Shown here piece by piece: positions 1 to 8,476 of a stretch of DNA of 64,000 nucleotides (the stretch's first letter is position 1; every line of letters starts with the position of its first letter). The notes beneath the pieces were generated by a model, which was not told where the DNA came from, did no database searches, and saw only the letters and a program-made list of their open reading frames with translations. Source of the stretch: Cyclobacterium xiamenense (GTDB lineage Bacteria > Bacteroidota > Bacteroidia > Cytophagales > Cyclobacteriaceae); assembly GCF_009467825.1 (NCBI RefSeq), contig NZ_WIOK01000003.1:1-64000 (forward strand), read 5' to 3'. The position numbers were made by a program, and so were the translations under genes.

Positions 1-1
1 A

Positions 2-310
2 CCGACCACCATCAACTCCATGGCCCTCTCCATCTGGCAAAACGGCGGTGCGCGGTTTTTCCCCCCCAGTCAGGTGCAGCTGTGGACCCGGGATAGCCCC
101 GACCAAAACTGGAAGCTGGCAAAAACCTACCAGCCCAGCCCCCTGGCCAAAGACGACCCCTCCCTACTGCGGCAGTTTGAAATTCCCTTCTCCGCCAAAG
201 ACGTTCGCCACCTCAAGCTACTGGCCAAACCCGTCGAGCGCATGCCCGCATGGCACGGTGCCGCCGGCAGCAAAGCCTGGCTCATGGTAGACGAAATCGT
301 GATCAACTAG
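2..310 (+). CDS. C-terminal end of a probable GH20 beta-N-acetylhexosaminidase (5' end outside window)
   Basis: The reading frame is open from the first bases of the window, so only about the last 102 residues are visible. They form a beta-rich module with an aromatic-rich middle (QLWTRD) and a C-terminal stretch KAWLMVDEIVIN, which is how the F5/8-type or discoidin-like C-terminal module of Bacteroidota family 20 hexosaminidases usually ends. Such enzymes are exported and release terminal GlcNAc or GalNAc from glycans. The catalytic barrel is not in the window, so the GH20 assignment rests on the tail alone; another carbohydrate-active enzyme with the same module is possible. A bidirectional terminator follows 30 bases after the stop. 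Confidence 0.55.
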   Translation, partial: PTTINSMALSIWQNGGARFFPPSQVQLWTRDSPDQNWKLAKTYQPSPLAKDDPSLLRQFEIPFSAKDVRHLKLLAKPVERMPAWHGAAGSKAWLMVDEIVIN

Positions 311-340
311 CATTCGAACCGAATACGATACGGTCAATAA

Positions 341-370
341 AAAAGGGGCGATTTACAAATCGCCCCTTTT
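341..370. terminator. Bidirectional intrinsic terminator between the hexosaminidase and prfB
   Basis: A perfect inverted repeat with arms AAAAGGGGCGATTT (341-354) and its complement (357-370) sits between two convergent genes. The GC core is flanked by A and T tracts on the two sides, so it can stop transcription from either direction. The innermost pairs must open because only two bases separate the arms. Confidence 0.85.
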
Positions 371-385
371 TACTACAAACCCATT

Positions 386-1493
386 TTATAGGGTATTATC
401 GGATGCTTCCTCCTCACTTTGAGCAAGGAGAAAGGCTTTGATAAAATCATTCAGTCCTCCATCCAGTACCGTCTGCACATCGGATGTCTCGTGGCCCGTT
501 CGGGCATCTTTTACCAGCTTGTAGGGATGCAAAACGTAGTTTCGTATTTGCGAACCAAAGTCAATTTTCATTTTTCCTGACTCTACCTTGGCCCGTTCTT
601 CGTTGCGCTTGTCCATTTCCAGCTGGTATAGGCGGGACTTCAGCATTTGCATCGCTTTCTCCCGGTTTGCGAGCTGGGAGCGTTCCACCTGGCATACTAC
701 CACTATTCCCGTAGGTTTATGGGTCAATTGCACCTTGGTTTCTACCTTGTTTACGTTCTGCCCACCGGCTCCTCCGGAGCGAGAGGTGTGAAATTCCACA
801 TCGGCCGGATTGATCTCTATGGTAATGGTATCGTCAACCACCGGGTAGACGTACACCGATGCAAAAGAGGTATGCCGTCTACCGCCACTGTCAAAGGGAG
901 AAATCCGCACCAATCGGTGCACACCGCTTTCGGATTTTAAAAAGCCATAGGCAAGTGGTCCCTCAAACTCAAGCGTAGCCGATTTGATACCCGCTACCTC
1001 GCCTTCCTGCATATCAACCTCCCGAACTTTATAGCCGTTTTTTTCACCCCACATGATGTACATGCGAAGCAAAATAGAAGCCCAGTCGTTACTTTCGGTT
1101 CCGCCTGCACCCGGATTGATTTCCAGCATGGCATTCAATTGATCCTCCTCTCCACTGAGCATCTTTTTCAATTCAAGATCCTCCACCTTCTGTAGCTGTT
1201 TCAGGTAATCCTTCTTTATTTCTTCCTCGGATACCTCCCCAGCCGTATAGAACTCCAACAAGACTTCCAGGTCCTGAACGGCCGCATCTACGGATTCATA
1301 CTGATTGGTCCAGGATTTCCGGGCCTGAATCTGCTTCATCATCTTTTCCGCTTCGTCGGGCTCGTTCCAAAAATCAGGTTGGGCAGAAATTGCCTCAAAT
1401 TCTTCTATTTCCTTTTTCTTCCGGTCGTAGTCAAAGGTACCTCCTCAAGGCCGAAACGCGGGCCTTCAAGTCTTTCAACTGGTCTGATGTCAT
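386..1493 (-). CDS. prfB: Peptide chain release factor 2, with programmed +1 frameshift
   Basis: RF2 recognises UGA and UAA and triggers peptidyl-tRNA hydrolysis. The gene is read as 20 codons from ATG 1493-1491, up to CTT TGA (1436-1431); after a +1 shift on CTT, translation resumes at GAC (1432-1430) and gives about 368 residues, the normal RF2 length. A Shine-Dalgarno-like AGGAGGT lies just upstream of CTTTGAC, as in the classical prfB autoregulatory site: low RF2 gives slow UGA decoding and more shifting. The RF2-specific SPF anticodon-like tripeptide is near residues 198-200 and the catalytic GGQ near 243-245. An annotation starting at the internal ATG at 1342 would lose the first 50 residues. 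It is the last gene of a leftward series and ends at the terminator at 341-370. Confidence 0.96.
1429..1446 (-). promoter_or_regulatory. prfB programmed frameshift site (SD-like element plus CTTTGAC)
   Basis: On the minus strand the sequence reads AGGAGGTACCTTTGAC. It combines a strong internal Shine-Dalgarno-like element, a short spacer and the slippery CTT followed by the UGA stop. Both the zero-frame N-terminal peptide and the shifted frame are open and match RF2, which fixes the site. Confidence 0.93.
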
Positions 1494-1574
1494 AATTGCT
1501 TCTATTTTTTGGTTAAAATTACACGCAAATTTGGTCATTTACACCCAGAATACCTACTTGGGATTCGAATGAAC

Positions 1575-2099
1575 CTACTTTTCGCCGGAAGTTTCCAGGA
1601 GAATGGTTTGTATTTTATTTCTACCTTTTAGCTTAAACCGTTTGTACCGCAAGGGCTGAAAGAGCAAACCCGCTCCCAATAAACCTCCCGCCGTGGTAAG
1701 GGTTTCGGAAGAATAGCTAAGCCGCCCCTCCGAGTACAGGCTATTGATTCCACCAGCGAGCAGCAGCATACCTCCAGCGGCCATGGAAAGAAAACTCACA
1801 TTGGCCAGGGTGCGGTTTCGTTCGTCTTTGTTCCGAATATCGACGGCTTCTATCTGTTCCAAGGACAATACATTCTCCTCCAGAATAAGGATATCCTGGC
1901 CAATTTCGCGGATGTTGTCCCGAATGTAGTAGTCCAGGCCCTTCTGCAGGTAAACCAACTCATCCCCTACTTCATATACCAGGCGAGTCTTTTCGTTGGC
2001 ACCCCGCTGCAGGATCAGGTAATTTTGGCCATAGGCCACTTCCCCTCCCAGGAAACCTGACAGTATAAACGCTAGCAAAACCTGAAGTCGTCCGGGCAT
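1575..2099 (-). CDS. Secreted or membrane-associated protein of unknown function
   Basis: 174 residues. Residues 1-24 look like a Sec signal peptide (hydrophobic run followed by AYGQ). Residues 25-95 are charged with alternating hydrophobics. There are two hydrophobic stretches near 105-122 (MAAGGMLLLAGG) and 137-150 (TTAGGLLGAGLLF), and a basic tail. I recognise no domain. It lies 24 bases downstream of ilvE and upstream of prfB on the same strand, so it is probably co-transcribed, but that context gives no functional hint. It could be a small cell-envelope protein with a two-helix membrane hairpin. Confidence 0.7.
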   Translation of the reverse strand: MPGRLQVLLAFILSGFLGGEVAYGQNYLILQRGANEKTRLVYEVGDELVYLQKGLDYYIRDNIREIGQDILILEENVLSLEQIEAVDIRNKDERNRTLANVSFLSMAAGGMLLLAGGINSLYSEGRLSYSSETLTTAGGLLGAGLLFQPLRYKRFKLKGRNKIQTILLETSGEK

Positions 2100-2123
2100 G
2101 TGGTGTGTGATTGGACGCGCTTT

Positions 2124-3191
2124 TCAGAATTTCATAATCCAGCCACGCTCATCCGCTACCTTGCCGTATTTGATGTCATCGAGCGTTTTCAAAATTCGGT
2201 CGGAAAAAGCGTTGGTCGATTTTTCAGGCAATAAATAGTCTTTCCCATGAATGTTAATGAGGTGGATAAAAGCTACCGTTGCGGCCGTACCGGTACCAAA
2301 CGCTTCCTCCAGCGTACCGGAAAGCAGGGATTCTTCCAGCTCACTGACGGGTAGAAACCGCTCTTCGACCGGAAATCCCATTTCCCTGGCCAGTATCAGC
2401 ACGCTATCCCGGGTGATTCCCTTCAGGATGGTACCGGTCGTGGTGGGGGCCGTAATCAGGGTACCATTGATTACAAACATGACGTTCATGGTACCACTCT
2501 CTTCAATGTATTGATGGGTTTTACCGTCGGTCCAGAGCAATTGGTCGTACCCCTCTTTCTGGGCTTTAAGTGCAGGAAAAAGGGAGCCTGCGTAATTCCC
2601 AGCCGCCTTGGCCGAGCCGGTACCGCCTTCGATGGCCCGGGCATACTGGGTTTCCACTTTTACCGCTACCGGTTTGGCATAATACTTTCCGACTGGCGAG
2701 GTGAGAATCATGAAGGTGTATTTTCTCGACGGACGAATACCCAGGTAATCATCCGCAGCAAAGATAAAGGGGCGTATGTACAGGGAACAGCCAGGTTGCC
2801 TGGGTACCCATTCCCGGTCTACCTCCAGCAACTTTCGCATGCCTTCCATGAAAACCTCCTCGGGAACTTCCGGAATGCACATCCGAGCCGCCGATTCGTT
2901 TAAGCGGCGTTGATTTGCGTCTCCCCGAAACACGAGCAACTCTCCGGCTTCGTTTCGGTACGCTTTCAGTCCTTCAAAAACCGACTGCCCATAGTGAAGG
3001 GTGGCATTTGCCGGATTGATCTGCATAGGGCCGTAGGGCTCTACCCGCAGATTTTGCCAGGCCCCATCCTCGTATTCGGCCACAAACATGTGATCACTGA
3101 TGATTTGACCAAAAGCCAACGCATCAAAATTGGTGCTTTCCAACCGGGACTGGCTGGCTTTCGTAACTCGAATCGTTAATGTCTTATTCAT
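2124..3191 (-). CDS. ilvE: Branched-chain amino acid aminotransferase
   Basis: 355-residue fold-type IV PLP enzyme that interconverts leucine, isoleucine and valine with their 2-oxo acids using glutamate/2-oxoglutarate. The PLP lysine is K195 in GSAKAAGNYAGS; the EESGTMN motif (about 230-236) and GTGTAA near the C-terminus bind the cofactor phosphate. The length and sequence fit the eukaryote-like large BCAT group (IlvE2) common in Bacteroidota. It begins 6 bases after the stop of the cobalamin adenosyltransferase gene, so the two are one transcription unit. leuA is 12 kb away in the opposite orientation. Confidence 0.94.
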   Translation of the reverse strand: MNKTLTIRVTKASQSRLESTNFDALAFGQIISDHMFVAEYEDGAWQNLRVEPYGPMQINPANATLHYGQSVFEGLKAYRNEAGELLVFRGDANQRRLNESAARMCIPEVPEEVFMEGMRKLLEVDREWVPRQPGCSLYIRPFIFAADDYLGIRPSRKYTFMILTSPVGKYYAKPVAVKVETQYARAIEGGTGSAKAAGNYAGSLFPALKAQKEGYDQLLWTDGKTHQYIEESGTMNVMFVINGTLITAPTTTGTILKGITRDSVLILAREMGFPVEERFLPVSELEESLLSGTLEEAFGTGTAATVAFIHLINIHGKDYLLPEKSTNAFSDRILKTLDDIKYGKVADERGWIMKF

Positions 3192-3197
3192 AATCTT

Positions 3198-3746
3198 CTA
3201 CTTCTCTGGCCGCCAGGTGACTTCGTTTACTGCTAATTCCTTTGCGAGTTGCCTGCCCAAAACAAAAAGGTAATCCGATAGTCGGTTTACGTACTCGGTA
3301 ATCAACGGATCTACGGGCGATGAATCGGCCAATAACACGATGGACCGCTCCGCCCTTCGGCAAACAGTCCGGGCGATGTGGGCATAGGAAACCACCGGGT
3401 GCCCGCCCGGTATGATAAAGTTCTTCAACTCTGGCAAGCCGGATTCCATGGCATCGATTTCTCCTTCCAGAAACGTAACATCCTCCTTTTTTAAGGTCGG
3501 TAGCTTAAGGGTTTTGAATTCCGGATCAGTAGCAAGCAAAGCACCGATGACGAACAGTCGATCCTGTATGGCATAGAGTTTTTCGGTTCGCTTTTGGTTG
3601 ACCTCCTGATCTCTCAAAAGTCCCATCTGCGCGTTTAGCTCGTCGATGGTGCCGTAAGCGTCGATACGTAGATGGGATTTATGCACCCGTGTACCGCCCA
3701 GAAGCGAGGTTTCTCCTTTATCTCCAGTTTTGGTATATATCTTCAT
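3198..3746 (-). CDS. Cob(I)alamin adenosyltransferase, PduO type
   Basis: 182 residues. The enzyme transfers the adenosyl group of ATP to cob(I)alamin to form coenzyme B12. The family's N-terminal TKTGDKGETSLLGG ATP-binding segment (residues 5-18), the YGTIDELNA motif (about 31-39) and the conserved C-terminal VCRRAERSIV helix are all present, and the length is typical. It lies between an ABC ATPase and ilvE in a tightly packed leftward operon. No cobalamin biosynthesis genes are adjacent, so it probably activates salvaged cobalamin. Confidence 0.93.
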   Translation of the reverse strand: MKIYTKTGDKGETSLLGGTRVHKSHLRIDAYGTIDELNAQMGLLRDQEVNQKRTEKLYAIQDRLFVIGALLATDPEFKTLKLPTLKKEDVTFLEGEIDAMESGLPELKNFIIPGGHPVVSYAHIARTVCRRAERSIVLLADSSPVDPLITEYVNRLSDYLFVLGRQLAKELAVNEVTWRPEK

Positions 3747-3766
3747 GTGATTTCCATGGAAATGGA

Positions 3767-4483
3767 TTAAACTGCTGACTTGTCGACGACGGTGGGATTG
3801 GGATTGACTTCGTCTGATTCCACCAAGCCATCTCGCAACCGGATTACCCGATGCGAATAATGCGCAATGTCGTCTTCGTGGGTGACCATGATGATGGTAT
3901 TTCCTTTCTGGTGCAATTCATGAAAAAGATCCATGATATCGTAGGAGGTTTTGGAATCCAGGTTTCCTGTGGGCTCATCGGCCAAAATAATACTCGGATT
4001 GTTGACCAATGCCCGGGCAATGGCTACCCGCTGCCGCTGCCCACCGGAAAGTTCGTTGGGTTTGTGATGGATACGATCGTCCAGACCTACACTCTTTAAC
4101 GCCAGAAATGCTTTTTCATCCCGGTCCTTTTTATTAAAACCAGCATAAATCAAGGGCAATGCTACGTTATCCAGGCAAGTTGCACGGGGCAACAGGTTAA
4201 AGGTCTGGAAAACAAATCCGATTTCTTTGTTTCGAATTTCTGCCAGCTCGTTTTCACTCATGTCACTTACATCTTTTCCATTCAAAACGTATTGCCCGAA
4301 AGTAGGCGTGTCCAGGCACCCAATGATGTTCATCAACGTGGATTTCCCGGATCCGGAAGGCCCCATAAACGCTACGTACTCTCCCCTGTTCACTTCAATG
4401 CTTACCGACTTTAATGCATGCACTTCCTCAGCACCCATTCGGTAAACTTTTTGCAATTCCTTGGTTCTAATGATTTCTGGCAT
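3767..4483 (-). CDS. ABC transporter ATP-binding protein, MacB/LolD family
   Basis: 238 residues from ATG 4483; a longer start would use TTG at 4492, so the ATG is preferred. Walker [10 protein letters not shown] (about 41-49), a Q-loop, signature [14 protein letters not shown], Walker [14 protein letters not shown] and the H-loop histidine in MVTHEDD are complete. The sequence resembles ATPases that pair with FtsX-like (MacB-type) permeases for lipoprotein release or export of small molecules. No permease is next to it, so its partner must be encoded elsewhere, unless the membrane TPR protein upstream (4567-7350) cooperates, for which there is no direct evidence. Confidence 0.92.
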   Translation of the reverse strand: MPEIIRTKELQKVYRMGAEEVHALKSVSIEVNRGEYVAFMGPSGSGKSTLMNIIGCLDTPTFGQYVLNGKDVSDMSENELAEIRNKEIGFVFQTFNLLPRATCLDNVALPLIYAGFNKKDRDEKAFLALKSVGLDDRIHHKPNELSGGQRQRVAIARALVNNPSIILADEPTGNLDSKTSYDIMDLFHELHQKGNTIIMVTHEDDIAHYSHRVIRLRDGLVESDEVNPNPTVVDKSAV

Positions 4484-4566
4484 ACTGCACAATGAATTAT
4501 AAAACGTGAAGATAGGGGATTATGGATAAAAATAGGAATTCCGTTGGTTAAATTATATTAATGGAA

Positions 4567-7350
4567 CTAAAGGTGTTCCAACTGCAACCTGGTGAGTTCT
4601 TCCTGTCCTATCCAGCCTGCCATGATGGCAAGGTTGCTGCTGGCATATTGATCCAATCCAATAATTCTACAGTATCGTACCAATTCAATCCAAAGCTTGG
4701 GGTCTTTGTTAAATTGACTGGCTTCCTGAAGGTGCCGGTACCGATCCTCCTCGTCCGTCAGGCTATCCAGACCAGCTAAGACCAGCGGAGTGAGGTAGGC
4801 ATTTGCCGAGGACACAGCCTGCCATTGCTGACTTTCCGGTTGGGAATCACCCAGGATGTTTTTTACATAATCCGCTAAAAATGATTTCTCTTCCTCCGAA
4901 AGGAATTGGGATTCACCGGCAACGGCAAGCAATGCCGCTCGATCCAACTCGTTCAACCAGTGTCCTTTCCGAAGCAAAATTTCCCGCGCCAAATACTGCC
5001 TAAAAACTTCATTTTCCAGCTTTTCCATCGCTGGCATCAATTCAGCACCCAACATTTTCGGTAATTCGGCCCGAAGCCGGAAAAACGTGACTGTCTCGTT
5101 CGGTAACAGCTTTCCTTCCGAATCAAACGCCATCCATTCGGGAAAAGCCAGCTGCTGGGTACCGGCAATAAACCTTGCTTCCTCTTCCATGCCCCCAAAA
5201 TACAGGAAAGGCAGGTGTGCCGACGTAAACTGGGCATAGCCTTTAAGCGCCGCCTGCTTCCATTCAATGGCCGCTTTTTCAAAATCGCCCTCTCTGGAAA
5301 GCACCCATCCGGCAAAGGCATGGTAATATCCGGCATTTCCGGAAAACCGGAAGGCCATACCGTTCAACCGCTTCACTAATTCGTTTATCGCTCCTGCCCG
5401 AAACTCCAGAAGCAGGCGGGACTCCCGAATGCTTTCTTCTTCTGAAAGGGTTAAGGACTCGCCTTCCTGCAGACCTTCGATGCGATCCCGGATTTCCTCT
5501 TCCGAACCGGCCACAATGCCCGCTGTCAACTGATTGCGCAACAAGGCGCGGTTGACCAGATTTCCTGCCTGTGTAAGCGTATCCAGGGAAACCCTTTCCG
5601 GAGCTGGGATTCCTCTCATGTTGAACGAAGCTAGTAGATTGATTTGTTGCTTTAGGGAATACGTAGAAAAGTCGTCAATCCCGTCGAGTTGATTCTCCTT
5701 GATTTCCAGGGCCAAGAGATTGAGCGCTTGGACGGGTCCCCCTCCTTCCATCGCTCTTAGCACGGCCAATGCATCCTGGGGCCGGTTTATCCGATGGTAA
5801 ATAAGGGCCAGGTTTGTTGACAGGTAGGGATTTCCCGGGTACCGGCGCAGGCCTTGCTCCAGGTAAAAAATGGCATCGTTGGTACGCTCACGCTTTTCCA
5901 GAAGCTGGCCGAGCAACACGATATCCACCACCCTGGGGTTTTCTTCAAAGCTCCGTACCATCGTATTCAACGCCAAGGTGGGTTGGTTTTGCTCCAGGTA
6001 CAGGTGAGCAGCTGCCAGGAGGGCTTTGTCGTTTCTTCGGTACTGCTCAAAAGCATTCTCGTACAAGGCAGTGGCCTCCACCGGACGCTTGCTAGCGTAG
6101 TAATAGTCCGCCGACAGTTGGGTTGATGCCGTGCTAAACTGCACGGCTATGATCCCATCGGCATATACCAGGAATATCAACAAACTCATTGCCCCACCCA
6201 GACGAAGGTGAAAAAAAGGGAAAAACGGCGGCTTATACACGATTTTGTCGATCTCCTTTCCGCTGTTGATAATCCCGGAAAAGTTTACCCATACGTAGAG
6301 AAAAAACAAAAGCCCAAACCCCAGCTGACTGTAGACGAAGAGGTGATTCAAGAAATCGATCATCGGGGTATTTGCGGTAGCCATTCCCTTGAAAAGTACC
6401 AATAGGCAGATCGAAAAACCGATTAGGTAATACAGCTTACCCACCCAGGGCGGACCGAAAAGCTGCGGACTGTTTCGAATTTTATGCAAGACGACGGGGT
6501 AGCCCACAGCGCCGACCACAAGCAACACGAGTTGGAAGGGTGGCAGTGCCCAGTCGTTTAGACTACCGGTCAGGTCCAGTAGCATCAGCCCCATCAGTAG
6601 CAGGTATAGGCTGGAGATAACCCCAAAATGCCAGGCAATTTTGATCCCAACACCGGTATTCAAACGGGCCAGAAACAGGTAGACACCAGTAAGAAAGACA
6701 TTGCCCGTATACACCAAAAATCCGCCAGCGATAACCAGTGCCATCAGGGTGCCGTTTTCTGAAAACAGCAACGTAGGGTTGGGAACGGCAGAAAAATAAA
6801 TCAATACCCCCAGGCAGATTGCCCCCAGTCCGACGGTAACGATGGCCCGCCTCCCGGCAGCCATTGATTCACCGAAAAAATGGATCAGGGCTGCAGGCAA
6901 CAGCAAGAAAAGCAGGACCAGAATTAATCCCCACTTACTCCCCACACTACCGATATTGAGTCCATTTACCCCACTGACCGTCAGCAAAAGAATCAGCAAT
7001 CCGGCGCCTACCAAAAACGTGTTTCGCTTCAGAAAAGTAAGCAACCAAACACCTACCAGGAGAAGCACCCAGAAAAGTAATCCCAACAGCTGCGTGGCAA
7101 CGGGAAAAGACAGCGGAGCTTCCGATACATATTGCTCTAGTAAAAGCAGGTTCTGTGTGTTGAGATACAGGTAATCCACTCCAGAAAAAAACTGATCCAG
7201 CGGCACCACGATGCGCTCAAAGCCCGTACGTATTGCAAGCGGAAGTGAACTGAGTTCTGCAAAATACAGCACCAAAATCCCCAAACCTGCCCCGAAAAGG
7301 ATAAAAAAAACAGGATATTGAATGACTTTTACCCAGGCATCCCTATGCAT
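4567..7350 (-). CDS. Large polytopic membrane protein with C-terminal TPR region
   Basis: 927 residues. The first roughly 420 contain about ten hydrophobic segments, beginning with VFFILFGAGLGILVLYF near residue 15, with short polar loops. From about residue 440 it is soluble and helical with TPR-like units (for example AAHLYLEQNQPTLALNTM and LALIYHRINRPQDALAVL). The start overlaps the gatC stop by one base (TAATG), so it is translationally coupled to gatC. This gatC-linked architecture is found in Bacteroidota but its role is not known to me. The fused TPR part suggests a scaffold for an envelope complex. It has no recognised transporter motif. Confidence 0.8.
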   Translation of the reverse strand: MHRDAWVKVIQYPVFFILFGAGLGILVLYFAELSSLPLAIRTGFERIVVPLDQFFSGVDYLYLNTQNLLLLEQYVSEAPLSFPVATQLLGLLFWVLLLVGVWLLTFLKRNTFLVGAGLLILLLTVSGVNGLNIGSVGSKWGLILVLLFLLLPAALIHFFGESMAAGRRAIVTVGLGAICLGVLIYFSAVPNPTLLFSENGTLMALVIAGGFLVYTGNVFLTGVYLFLARLNTGVGIKIAWHFGVISSLYLLLMGLMLLDLTGSLNDWALPPFQLVLLVVGAVGYPVVLHKIRNSPQLFGPPWVGKLYYLIGFSICLLVLFKGMATANTPMIDFLNHLFVYSQLGFGLLFFLYVWVNFSGIINSGKEIDKIVYKPPFFPFFHLRLGGAMSLLIFLVYADGIIAVQFSTASTQLSADYYYASKRPVEATALYENAFEQYRRNDKALLAAAHLYLEQNQPTLALNTMVRSFEENPRVVDIVLLGQLLEKRERTNDAIFYLEQGLRRYPGNPYLSTNLALIYHRINRPQDALAVLRAMEGGGPVQALNLLALEIKENQLDGIDDFSTYSLKQQINLLASFNMRGIPAPERVSLDTLTQAGNLVNRALLRNQLTAGIVAGSEEEIRDRIEGLQEGESLTLSEEESIRESRLLLEFRAGAINELVKRLNGMAFRFSGNAGYYHAFAGWVLSREGDFEKAAIEWKQAALKGYAQFTSAHLPFLYFGGMEEEARFIAGTQQLAFPEWMAFDSEGKLLPNETVTFFRLRAELPKMLGAELMPAMEKLENEVFRQYLAREILLRKGHWLNELDRAALLAVAGESQFLSEEEKSFLADYVKNILGDSQPESQQWQAVSSANAYLTPLVLAGLDSLTDEEDRYRHLQEASQFNKDPKLWIELVRYCRIIGLDQYASSNLAIMAGWIGQEELTRLQLEHL

Positions 7351-7637
7351 TATTCCATTACCTTCGGAACACGAAAATAATCAGAGTCGCGTTGCGGTGC
7401 ATTTTTAAGGCCCTTTTCGTGGTCCAAATGCTCCCCAACTTTGTCTTCACGCATGACATTCACTTCCGAAGACATGGTAATCAGCGGCTCTACCTCTGAG
7501 GTATCCAGTTCGTTCAGCTTTTCTACCCAATCCAGAATCTGCGTCATATCCCGGGTCATTTTTTTCGCGCCACGCTCGTCAAACTCCAACCGGGCAAGGT
7601 GTGCGATTTTCTTCAAAGAATTAATATCTATCTTCAT
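7350..7637 (-). CDS. gatC: Aspartyl/glutamyl-tRNA amidotransferase subunit C
   Basis: 95 residues with the standard GatC pattern: N-terminal LKKIAHLARLEF helix, the MTQILDWVEKLNELDTS segment, EPL, and a C-terminal RVPKVME ending (FRVPKV is near-invariant). GatC stabilises GatA in the GatCAB complex, which amidates mischarged Glu-tRNA(Gln) or Asp-tRNA(Asn). gatA and gatB are not nearby. The start overlaps the plsC stop (ATGA at 7634-7637), and its own stop overlaps the next gene, so three genes are coupled. Confidence 0.95.
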   Translation of the reverse strand: MKIDINSLKKIAHLARLEFDERGAKKMTRDMTQILDWVEKLNELDTSEVEPLITMSSEVNVMREDKVGEHLDHEKGLKNAPQRDSDYFRVPKVME

Positions 7638-8392
7638 GTACGATGAATTTTATTAGTTACGGGAGCGTTGTCTTTCCACAATTGCTCCTGGATGATGTGG
7701 TAGCATTTTTCCTTCAAAACGGACACATCCTTTGCCCCCAAACCTTCCACCGATAGGGGAGGATGGACGACTACTTTCACCGGCTTGTAGCGCAGCAAAA
7801 ACCGGCCATCATCTGGCAAAATTAAGTGATTGTAGGATAAAGTGATAGGAATAATCGGAATTTGTTTATCCAACGCCACTTTAAACGCCCCATCCTTAAA
7901 TCGGGCCATGGCCGGAGGGCGCTCACTGGATATGCCCCCCTCAGGAAAAAAAACCACGCTACTCCCCTGCTCCAGTGCTTCTTTTGCTTTTTGAACGGAA
8001 ACCCCGCGACTCTTTAGGCTGTTTCTATCTACGGCAATGTGCAGGTGTTTAAACATGTATCCGAAAAGTGGTACCCGTGCCAGGGAACTCTTGCCAATAA
8101 AGACCAGGTCAAAGGGAATAAGACCCAACACCGGAATATCCAGGTAGGAGAAGTGGTTCGCCACGATCACATAGGGTGCATTCCCTTTGAAATGGTGTAG
8201 ATTCTCCATGCGTACCTTGAAGAATAGCATCCCAAAAAACACCTTGGACCAGATTCGGTTCATCCTCCTTCCGCGGGACTTTTCTCCGGAAACCTCAATG
8301 GTGTAGGCGAAGATCGGCAGCAAGGCCAGAAAGGTGAGAATAAACACGAGCGACCCGTAGAGGGAATACAGCCTTTGGACTATTTTCTTCAT
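7634..8392 (-). CDS. plsC: 1-acyl-sn-glycerol-3-phosphate acyltransferase
   Basis: 252 residues. PlsC adds the second acyl chain to lysophosphatidic acid at the inner membrane. The catalytic HX4D motif is NHFSYLD (H80, D85) and the substrate-binding FPEGGIS is at about 149-155. An N-terminal hydrophobic segment (about residues 12-32) anchors it in the membrane. It heads a coupled trio with gatC and the 927-aa membrane protein. Its specific acyl donor cannot be inferred. Confidence 0.92.
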   Translation of the reverse strand: MKKIVQRLYSLYGSLVFILTFLALLPIFAYTIEVSGEKSRGRRMNRIWSKVFFGMLFFKVRMENLHHFKGNAPYVIVANHFSYLDIPVLGLIPFDLVFIGKSSLARVPLFGYMFKHLHIAVDRNSLKSRGVSVQKAKEALEQGSSVVFFPEGGISSERPPAMARFKDGAFKVALDKQIPIIPITLSYNHLILPDDGRFLLRYKPVKVVVHPPLSVEGLGAKDVSVLKEKCYHIIQEQLWKDNAPVTNKIHRT

Positions 8393-8476
8393 TCGAAAGC
8401 GTTCTTTGGGTCCCGAAAATAAACAAAATTCAGGACCCAGACCCGATTTGGCCGGATTATCCTCCAGACTGCCGCT

